From PALSA-612 sp963755155 (GTDB lineage: Bacteria > Actinomycetota > Thermoleophilia > Gaiellales > Gaiellaceae), in NCBI GenBank assembly GCA_963755155.1, contig CAVWIV010000020.1, forward strand, positions 1 through 13,832: a DNA stretch of 13,832 nt. The letters run 5' to 3'. The notes below the pieces were generated by a model, which saw only the letters and a list, made by a program, of their open reading frames with translations, was not told the origin of the DNA and did not search any database. Positions 6,138 through 11,940 of this stretch are shown in pieces; the first letter of the stretch is position 1, and each line of letters starts with the position of its first letter. The position numbers and the translations under genes are program-made.

Positions 6138-7363
6138 CGCCACGTGCCCTGCGATCATGGCTCGCGGCGAGCCACAAGCGTTACCCGGTCGCTGTCGTCC
6201 TCGGTGGCTCCTGGAGCGGCCTGAGCTTCGTGCGGAGCCTCGGCAGACGAGGCGTGCCGACCCTCCTCCTCGAAAACGACCGCTTCCTCGGCACGTATAC
6301 CCGGTACGCGAGGACGGTCCTCCTCCCGCCGCCCGATGAGTCACCCGAGGCGTGGATCGACCTTCTCGAGGCCGTCGCCGAGGCGTCAGGCAGACCGGGT
6401 GTCCTCTTCGCGACGGGCGACGCCCACACGTTACTGCTCTCCCGGAACCGCGATGCGCTCTCCGCCCACTTCCGCTTCCTCGTGCCGTCGGCGGAAACCG
6501 TCGAGCGGATCCTCGACAAGCGGCAGCAGTACGCAGTCGCCGAGACCGCCGGCGTTCCGGTGCCTCCTGTGCACTTCCCGCGTTCGGTCGAGGAGCTGCA
6601 GGCGCTCTCTGCGAAGATCGCCTACCCCGTCCTGCTCAAGCCGTACGTCTCCCACGTAGCGCGCGCGGCCGTCGGCGGGAAGGTGATCGTCGCATACTCG
6701 GCGCCGCGGCTCGTCGCCGACTACGCGAAGTGCGTCGCGCTAGGCGTGCCGATGATGGTGCAAGAGATCGTCGCAGGTGATGACAGCGCGCTCGTCGGCT
6801 ACCTCGCGCTCTTCGACCGGGAGGGGCGCGAGCTCGCGTGGCTCACGAAGCAGAAGCTGCGACAGAACCCGCCGGGGTTCGGCGACGGCTCGCTCCAGGT
6901 AACGGTCGACGTGCCCGAGGTGGCCGAACTGAGCCGCCGACTCGTGGCGGCGTTCGACTACTGTGGGTTCGCCAGCGTGGAGTTCAAACGCGACGAGCGC
7001 GACGGCACGCTCTACCTCATAGAGATGAACCCGCGCACGGTTTCCGGGAACCAGCTCGCGATCAGCGCCGGTGTCGACTTCCCCTGGATCGGCTACCGCT
7101 ACCTGACTGACTCGGCCGGCGCAGCGTTCCCTCGTCCAGCCTTCCGTCCGCACGTCAGATACCTCAACGAGGAACTGGATCCCTTTGCGTATATCGCGCT
7201 ACGGAGGTCGGGTGCCCTGCGCCTTGGGCAGTGGCTTGGCTCGCTCCGCGGCGTCGAGGCGCGGGCAATCGGGGCCTGGGACGATCCCCTGCCGATGCTC
7301 GTCGGCCTCTGGCGCGTCATCCGGCTGCTCCTTGCACGCACGTATGCGCGCCGCGGCGCGTAG
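6134..7363 (+). CDS. ATP-grasp carboxylate-amine/thiol ligase-like protein
   Basis: 409-aa ATP-grasp enzyme resembling the predicted carboxylate-amine ligases of the COG3919 type, which activate a carboxylate as acyl phosphate and join it to an amine. In order: an N-terminal pre-ATP-grasp Rossmann part (VVLGGSWSGLSFVRSLGRRG, residues 21-40), the DKRQQYAVAETAGVPVPP linker helix (128-145), ATP-binding Lys169 in YPVLLKP, QEIVAGDDS (210-218), KQKLRQNPPGFGDGS (239-253), and the metal-binding pair around Glu283 (ASVEFKRDERDG) and Glu297/Asn299 (IEMNPR). The C terminus ends in a basic amphipathic helix (VGLWRVIRLLLARTYARR) that could touch membrane. The GTG at 6134 overlaps the upstream TGA; no separate Shine-Dalgarno. 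It contains TTA (6431), ATA (7019) and CTA codons, rare in this GC-rich context, hinting at transfer. Substrates are unknown. Confidence 0.85.
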   Translation: MTPRALRSWLAASHKRYPVAVVLGGSWSGLSFVRSLGRRGVPTLLLENDRFLGTYTRYARTVLLPPPDESPEAWIDLLEAVAEASGRPGVLFATGDAHTLLLSRNRDALSAHFRFLVPSAETVERILDKRQQYAVAETAGVPVPPVHFPRSVEELQALSAKIAYPVLLKPYVSHVARAAVGGKVIVAYSAPRLVADYAKCVALGVPMMVQEIVAGDDSALVGYLALFDREGRELAWLTKQKLRQNPPGFGDGSLQVTVDVPEVAELSRRLVAAFDYCGFASVEFKRDERDGTLYLIEMNPRTVSGNQLAISAGVDFPWIGYRYLTDSAGAAFPRPAFRPHVRYLNEELDPFAYIALRRSGALRLGQWLGSLRGVEARAIGAWDDPLPMLVGLWRVIRLLLARTYARRGA

Positions 7364-7377
7364 GGCGAGGCGTGGTT

Positions 7378-7394
7378 CGGGCACTTGCGGCCCG
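7378..7394. terminator. Weak hairpin between convergent genes
   Basis: CGGGC (7378-7382) pairs with GCCCG (7390-7394) around a 7-nt loop, in the 44-bp gap between the convergent stops of the ATP-grasp gene (7363) and efp (7408). A 5-bp GC stem with no T-tract on either side is weak evidence; it may simply be chance in GC-rich DNA. Confidence 0.25.
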
Positions 7395-7407
7395 GCACAC
7401 GTCCAGC

Positions 7408-7975
7408 CTACGCCCGCGAGATGTAGCGGCGTTCCTTCGGGTCGACCTTGATGCGGTCGCCCGCGTTCACGAAGAGCGGCACCTGGACGACGGCTCCCGT
7501 CTCCAGGGTCGCCGGCTTCGTGACGTTCGACACCGTGTCGCCGCGCACGCCCGGGCTCGGTCTGCGAGACGGTCAGCTCGACCGACGAAGGAAGCTGGAT
7601 GCCCGAAGGCTTGCCGTCGACCGTCAGCAGCTGCACCGTGCTCGAGGGCTCGACGAAGGCAAGCTCGTCCTCGAGGTCGGAGCGCGGGAGGTGGATCTGC
7701 TCGTACGTCTCCTCGTCCATGAAGATGACCTCGGGGCCGGCGTCGTAGAGGTACTGGACGCTCTTCACCTCAGTGTGGATGCGGGTGAACTTCTCACCGG
7801 CGCGGAAGGTCTTGTCGACGACGGCGCCCGAGCCGATGTTCTTCATCTTCGTGCGCACGAACGCGCCGCCCTTGCCGGGCTTCACGTGCTGGAACTCGAC
7901 GATGCGCCAGACGTCGCCGTCGAGCTCGACGTGCATGCCGTTGCGGAACTGGTTCGTGGAGACGACCTCGGCCAC
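7408..7975 (-). CDS. efp: Translation elongation factor P (reading frame broken by +1 base)
   Basis: EF-P relieves ribosome stalling at polyproline. Starting with GTG at 7975 (AEVVSTNQFRNGMHVELDGD), the frame encodes the KOW-like domain with the tip HVKPGKGGAF (Lys35 at the site modified in many bacteria) and the middle OB domain up to ELTVSQTEPG. There the frame is lost: after EPG the unshifted frame reads nonsense-like Arg-rich sequence to 7199, running antisense into the ATP-grasp gene. A +1 shift within 7549-7555 restores VRGDTVSNVTKPATLETG, then VVQVPLFVNAGDRIKVDP and KERRYISRA, ending at TAG 7408-7410: the complete C-terminal OB domain and family signature, 188 aa in all, the normal length. 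It is the last gene of the aro operon, 15 nt after pepQ. The break is probably a sequence error in a CCC-GGG run; alternatives are a recent mutation or recoding. Confidence 0.93.
7549..7555 (-). other. +1 frameshift site in efp (GAG CCC GGG C GTG)
   Basis: On the minus strand the zero frame reads GAG CCC GGG CGT GCG. Removing one base anywhere in the CCCGGGC run gives GAG CCC GGC GTG CGC, coding EPGVRGD as in other EF-P proteins. Which base is extra cannot be told because the run is homopolymeric on both halves. CCC is a proline codon at which +1 slippage is known to occur. Confidence 0.85.
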
Positions 7976-7990
7976 GGCGGGTCAGTCTAG

Positions 7991-9031
7991 TCAGCCGACT
8001 GTCACAGGCTCCTTCGTGAAGGTGGTCAGCACCTCCGGGCCGTCGTCCGTGACGATGACCATGTCTTCGATGCGAACGCCGCCGAGGCCGGAGAGATACA
8101 CGCCCGGCTCCACCGTGACGACGTTTCCTGCAGCGAGAGTGCTCTCCCCCCGTTCGGGGTGCAGCCACGGCGCTTCGTGCACCTCCAGCCCGACGCCGTG
8201 ACCGAGCCCGTGACCGAACTTGTCGCCGAAGCCCGCCTCCTCGATGATCCCCCGCGCGACGCGATCGACCGCCTTGCCGTCCGCGCCCGGGACGACCGCC
8301 TCGAGCGACTGGAGCTGAGCGCGCAGGACGACCTGGTACGCCTCCTCGAGCTCGGCCGGCAGCGGCCCGGTGACGAACGTCCGCGTGCAGTCGGAGCAGT
8401 ACCCGTTGATGCGGCAGCCGGCGTCGACGACGACCGTCTCTCCCACTTCGATCCGGCGGTCGCCGGGCGACGCGTGGGGCGAGGAGCCGGTCTCACCTGC
8501 GCCGACGGCCGTGGAGAACGCCGCGTCGTCGGCGCCGCCTTCGTGCATGAGCTCTGCCATCCGCCAGACGAGGTCGCGCTCCGAGCGGCCGACGAAGGGC
8601 TCCTCGGCCAGCCGTGCGAACGCATCGGTGAGGATCGCGGCCGAGCGCCGCACCGCCGCCAGCTCCGCGCTGTCCTTCACCTCGCGAAGCTGCTCGACGA
8701 GCCCGCGGCGAGCCACGAGCTCGATCCCGCCGGCCGCAAGCGCCTCGTACTGCGCGTACGCGAGCGACTCTGCCTCGAAACCGACGCGGCCCTCGAGCCG
8801 CTCCGCCAGGTCACCGTAGAGGTAGCGGCGCGTCTCCACCGTCTCGACGTCGCGGAGAGCCCGGGCGCGGTCCGCGTACCGGAAGTCCGTGAACAGCCGA
8901 ACGCGGTCGCGCTCCACGAACAGTGCGGCATTCGAGCTGTCCAGACCGCAGAGGTAGCGGATGTTCACCGGGCTCGAGACGAGGAGCGGCTCCTCGATCG
9001 TCGCCTGCAACCGCTCGATCCGATCCTTCAC
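7991..9031 (-). CDS. pepQ: Xaa-Pro aminopeptidase/dipeptidase, M24 family
   Basis: 346-aa M24B peptidase that cleaves Xaa-Pro bonds in the cytosol. An N-terminal creatinase-like domain (residues ~1-115; SPVNIRYLCGLDSSNAALFV, LFTDFRYADRA) precedes the pita-bread catalytic domain. The five metal ligands are visible: Asp203 (VVVDAGCRINGY), Asp214 (CSDCTRTF), His278 (GHGLGHGVG), Glu308 (VVTVEPGVYL) and Glu322 (GVRIEDMV), with supporting His185 (SSPHASPGDR) and His285 (EVHEAP). The usual ASGPNGALPHA segment reads AVGAGETGSSPHA, a modest departure. The GTG at 9031 overlaps the aroQ stop (GTGA) and has a strong GGAGGGG Shine-Dalgarno 8 nt upstream. Its place just before efp is conserved in many bacteria; both genes concern proline-containing proteins, though a functional link is only inferred. 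Confidence 0.94.
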   Translation of the reverse strand: MKDRIERLQATIEEPLLVSSPVNIRYLCGLDSSNAALFVERDRVRLFTDFRYADRARALRDVETVETRRYLYGDLAERLEGRVGFEAESLAYAQYEALAAGGIELVARRGLVEQLREVKDSAELAAVRRSAAILTDAFARLAEEPFVGRSERDLVWRMAELMHEGGADDAAFSTAVGAGETGSSPHASPGDRRIEVGETVVVDAGCRINGYCSDCTRTFVTGPLPAELEEAYQVVLRAQLQSLEAVVPGADGKAVDRVARGIIEEAGFGDKFGHGLGHGVGLEVHEAPWLHPERGESTLAAGNVVTVEPGVYLSGLGGVRIEDMVIVTDDGPEVLTTFTKEPVTVG

Positions 9032-9462
9032 GACCGCGTCCCCTCCACGAAGTACTCGAGCGCCTCGCGGTAGCCGTCCGGCCCCTTGCCGATCACCCGT
9101 TTCGCCGCGAGATCGGAGATGACGGACACGCGCCGCCAGTCCTCGCGCTCGTCGACGTTCGACAGATGGACCTCGACCACCGGCACGTCGAGCAGCTCGA
9201 TGGCGTCGCGGATCGCGTAGCTGTAGTGCGTCCAGGCGGCCGGATTGACGACGACCCCGTCAGCCAGCTCCCACATCTCGTGGAGCCACTCGATGTACTG
9301 GCCCTCGTCGTTCGTCTGGCGACAGCGGACGCCGAGACCGAGCTCCTTGCCCCACGTGTAGATCAGCGACTCGAGCTCGTTGAGCGAATGGCCGCCGTAG
9401 ATCTCGGGATTGCGGCGGCCGAGCACATCGAGGTTGACGCCGTTCAGCACCTCCACCCGCAC
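9028..9462 (-). CDS. aroQ: 3-dehydroquinate dehydratase, type II
   Basis: 144-aa type II dehydroquinase: 3-dehydroquinate to 3-dehydroshikimate by anti elimination, as a dodecamer. Motifs: NGVNLDVLGRRNPEIYG (residues 7-23) with the mobile-loop Arg and catalytic Tyr22; TNDEGQYIEWLHE; NPAAWTHYSYAIRDAI (73-88) with Asn73 and general acid His79; EVHLSN (97-102) with Glu97 and His99; Arg110. The segment normally reading SNIHAREEFR is SNVDEREDWR, so the second loop His is Asp104; the catalytic residues themselves are kept. GTG start at 9462, 9 nt after the aroKB stop, with no obvious Shine-Dalgarno. It supplies the step between the AroB and AroE activities encoded in the same operon. Confidence 0.96.
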   Translation of the reverse strand: MRVEVLNGVNLDVLGRRNPEIYGGHSLNELESLIYTWGKELGLGVRCRQTNDEGQYIEWLHEMWELADGVVVNPAAWTHYSYAIRDAIELLDVPVVEVHLSNVDEREDWRRVSVISDLAAKRVIGKGPDGYREALEYFVEGTRS

Positions 9463-9471
9463 GCCGCGAAT

Positions 9472-10863
9472 CTATGCGATGAGATCGTCGAGCGCGCGCC
9501 GCACGTCCTGCTCCGGAAGCTCGACGCCAGTGCGCGGCTTGCCAGGAGCGTCGAGGAGGACGAGCTGCACGCTTCCGCCGCGGGCCTTCTTGTCGCGCTG
9601 GAGCGCTGCCCACGCCGTGTCCGCGTCGACGCGGGCGAGCTCCGGCTCGAGCAGCTCCTGGACGCGTGCAGCATCGTCGGGGAGGTCGGACAGCCGTAGC
9701 GCAGCGGTCAGGCCGAGTGCGACGGCCTCGCCGTGCGGCAGCATGTACTCCGACGCCGCCTCGAGCGCGTGGGCGAACGTGTGACCGAGATTGAGCATCG
9801 CGCGCTCGCTCTCGTCCCGCGGGTCGCGAAGGCACACGGCCACCTTGAACGCAGCGCAGCGGCGGACGAGCTCGGGCTCGGGCAGCTCCCACAGCTCCTC
9901 GCCTGCGAGCAGGCCAGTCTTCACGACCTCCGCCAGGCCGTTCCGGCGTTCTGCCGCCGGCAGCGTCGCGAGCAGCCCGGGATCGATGACGGTGCGGGCC
10001 GGCCAGTGGAACGCGCCGACGAGGTTCTTCCCCTCGGGGAGATCGACGCCCGTCTTCCCGCCGATGGCCGCGTCGACCTGTCCGACGAGCGTCGTCGGCA
10101 CGGCGATCCAGGGAATGCCGCGCATGTAGGTGGCCGCGACGTAGCCCGCAACGTCGGTGGTCGTGCCACCGCCGATCGCGACCAGTGTCCCACCGCGCTC
10201 GAGGCGCAGCGCGCGCCAGAGGCGCTCGCAATCGGCGAGCGTCTTCCCGTCGACCGCATGCGTCGGAGCTTCGAGCGACGGCGGATGAAGCGCGCGGACG
10301 CGTTCGTCGATCGCGACCTCGCATGCCTCGGGCACGGCGAGCGAGTCGTACGCGCCCTCCTCCGCGACGATCCCGGCGGCGGCCAACACGATGTCGTCCG
10401 CGTCCCGCGCACGGGCGTCTGCCGCGTCCTCGTAGAGCGGGAGCCGCTGGTCGAACAGCTGGCGGAACTCGCTCTCTCGCTCGGCGAGCGGTCGCCGGCG
10501 GCTCCGGCGGGCGCGCTTCCAGGCCTCGTCGACGTCCACCTCCACAAGCACCGTCAGCGCCTGCTCGCGAAGCTTGCGCGCCGTCATCTTCGAGACCATC
10601 GCACCGCCGCCGAGGGAGATCACGGCCGGCGGCAGAGCCTCGAGCGCCACGCACGCGAGCCGCTCCTCGATCGCGCGGAACTCCACCTCGCCGCGAGTCG
10701 CGAAGATCGTGGAGATCGAAGCCGACGCGTGGCGCTCGATCTCGGCGTCGAGATCGACGAACGGGCGCGCGAGCAACCTGGCGACCTCTCGGCCGAGCGT
10801 CGACTTGCCTGCGCCCATGAAGCCGATGAGCGCGAGGTGGCGGTGCTCTACCGGGGCGCCCAG
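9472..10863 (-). CDS. aroKB: Bifunctional shikimate kinase / 3-dehydroquinate synthase fusion
   Basis: A fusion doing two non-consecutive shikimate steps: shikimate 3-phosphorylation and DAHP to 3-dehydroquinate. Numbering from the ATG at 10818 (448 aa): residues 1-~150 are shikimate kinase (Walker A GAGKST, Asp22-Asp24 in FVDLDAEI, FRAIEE, GGGA at 70-73, Arg109 in RRPL, RLPLYEDAA lid/Arg125). Residues ~155-448 are AroB: GGGTTTDVAGY (216-226), PTTLVGQVDAAIGGKTGV (241-258), GLAEVVKTG with metal ligand Glu297, NLGHTFAH with His346, PHGEAV with His362. The AroB nucleotide-binding N terminus is shortened, about 60 residues before GGG instead of about 95. The start is extended to CTG 10863 because the ATG would delete the first strand of the P-loop fold; the extra residues end in HLALIGF, exactly the expected strand, and GGAG lies 8 nt upstream of the CTG. 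This gives 463 aa and a 16-nt overlap with aroC. Confidence 0.94.
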   Translation of the reverse strand: MGAPVEHRHLALIGFMGAGKSTLGREVARLLARPFVDLDAEIERHASASISTIFATRGEVEFRAIEERLACVALEALPPAVISLGGGAMVSKMTARKLREQALTVLVEVDVDEAWKRARRSRRRPLAERESEFRQLFDQRLPLYEDAADARARDADDIVLAAAGIVAEEGAYDSLAVPEACEVAIDERVRALHPPSLEAPTHAVDGKTLADCERLWRALRLERGGTLVAIGGGTTTDVAGYVAATYMRGIPWIAVPTTLVGQVDAAIGGKTGVDLPEGKNLVGAFHWPARTVIDPGLLATLPAAERRNGLAEVVKTGLLAGEELWELPEPELVRRCAAFKVAVCLRDPRDESERAMLNLGHTFAHALEAASEYMLPHGEAVALGLTAALRLSDLPDDAARVQELLEPELARVDADTAWAALQRDKKARGGSVQLVLLDAPGKPRTGVELPEQDVRRALDDLIA

Positions 10864-11930
10864 TCGATCCGCTCCAGGTAGGCCGTGTGGGCGGCGACGA
10901 AGTCGCCGAGCGCGTCGCCGCCGTACTTCTCCCGTGCTGACCGCGCGAGCTCGAACGCGACGGCGGCCTCGGCGACGACCGCGAGCGCCTCGACAGCCGC
11001 CGTGTCCGAGCGCTCGACGAGAGCTTCCGCCGGCTCGCCGGTGGCGAGATCGACGGTCTGCAGCGGCCGCATGAGCGTCGGCAGCGGCTTCATCGCCGCG
11101 CGGACGACGACCTCCTCGCCGTTCGAGACTCCCGCCTCGATGCCCCCGGCGCGATTCGTCTCGCGGTGGATGCCTCGATCGTCGCGCGCGATCTCGTCGT
11201 GAGCCTGGGAGCCGCGCAACCCGGCGAGCGCGAAGCCGTCACCGATCTCGACGCCCTTCACGGCCTGGATGCCCATGAGCGCGCCGGCGAGCCGCGCGTC
11301 GAGCCGTTCCGCGCGCGTCGCATACGAGCCGAGGCCCGGCGGGGCTCCCCGCGCCCGCACTTCGACGACGCCGCCCACGGTGTCGCGCTCCTTTCGCGCC
11401 GCGTCGACGCGGCCGGCGAGCTCGTCGAGGTCGACTACGGTGCCCGCGACGTCGACGCCGATCTCGCGTAGGAGCGCCTTCGCGACAGCCCCGGCGGCGA
11501 CCGTGACGGCGGTCTGGCGCGCACTTGCCCGCTCGAGCGCGTCGCGCACGTCACCCAGGCCGAACTTCATGGCGCCCGCGAGGTCGGCGTGGCCCGGCCG
11601 CGGCGTCGTCACGGGCGTCGTGCCCTTGGCGGACGCCTCGCCCTCCGGCGGCCAGGGGCTCATGCCCCACGCCCAGTTCGCGTGATCCGCGTTGCGGACG
11701 ACGAGCGCCAGCGGCGTGCCGAGCGTGCGTCCGTGGCGCAGGCCGGCGAGCACCTCCACCTCGTCGGTCTCGATCTGCTGGCGCGGGCTGCGACCGTAGC
11801 CCTGCTGGCGTCGGCGCAGGTCCGCGTTGATGGCCCCGCGGTCGAGCACGAGCCCGGCGGGCACGCCGGTGACGATGGCGACGAGCGCGGGCCCGTGCGA
11901 CTCGCCTGCGGTGACGAGGCCAAGCGTCAT
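10848..11930 (-). CDS. aroC: Chorismate synthase
   Basis: 360-aa FMN-dependent enzyme converting EPSP to chorismate, the last shikimate step. Signatures: TAGESHGPALV (residues 7-17, His12), RRQQGYGRSPRQQIE (40-54), GLRHGRTLGTPLAL (63-76), RPGHADLAGAMKFG (111-124, His114), RDALERASARQTA (129-141), GGIEAGVSNGEEVVVRAAMK (262-281) and the PLPTL...TVDLATGEPA end. GGIEGGxSNG has Ala for the second Gly, a mild change. Length is normal. The ATG at 11930 is 10 nt after the cyclase-gene stop, with no clear Shine-Dalgarno. The gene for the preceding enzyme (aroA, EPSP synthase) is not in this window. Confidence 0.97.
   Translation of the reverse strand: MTLGLVTAGESHGPALVAIVTGVPAGLVLDRGAINADLRRRQQGYGRSPRQQIETDEVEVLAGLRHGRTLGTPLALVVRNADHANWAWGMSPWPPEGEASAKGTTPVTTPRPGHADLAGAMKFGLGDVRDALERASARQTAVTVAAGAVAKALLREIGVDVAGTVVDLDELAGRVDAARKERDTVGGVVEVRARGAPPGLGSYATRAERLDARLAGALMGIQAVKGVEIGDGFALAGLRGSQAHDEIARDDRGIHRETNRAGGIEAGVSNGEEVVVRAAMKPLPTLMRPLQTVDLATGEPAEALVERSDTAAVEALAVVAEAAVAFELARSAREKYGGDALGDFVAAHTAYLERIDWAPR
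10872..10875 (-). promoter_or_regulatory. Ribosome binding site deciding the aroKB CTG start
   Basis: GGAG on the minus strand at 10875-10872, followed by an 8-nt spacer and CTG at 10863-10861, all inside the aroC end. No Shine-Dalgarno lies before the ATG at 10818, and no ATG, GTG or TTG occurs in this frame near the aroC stop. Confidence 0.55.
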
Positions 11931-11940
11931 CGACAGAAGC

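Noticed and set aside
7199..7975. 258-aa unshifted reading of efp
   Set aside because: Its last ~118 residues are Arg/Pro/Gly-rich, match nothing and run antisense into the ATP-grasp gene; the shifted frame yields the exact EF-P C terminus.
9260..10654. Minus-strand frame of 464 codons overlapping aroKB and aroQ in another phase
   Set aside because: Arg/Ala/Gly-rich off-frame translation; the true frames show all catalytic motifs.
10816..10818. ATG as the aroKB start
   Set aside because: It would drop the essential first strand of the P-loop fold, and no ribosome binding site precedes it.
9733..10881. Long plus-strand open frame opposite aroKB
   Set aside because: Same GC-driven shadow; no motif, and the minus strand carries the intact kinase/synthase fusion.
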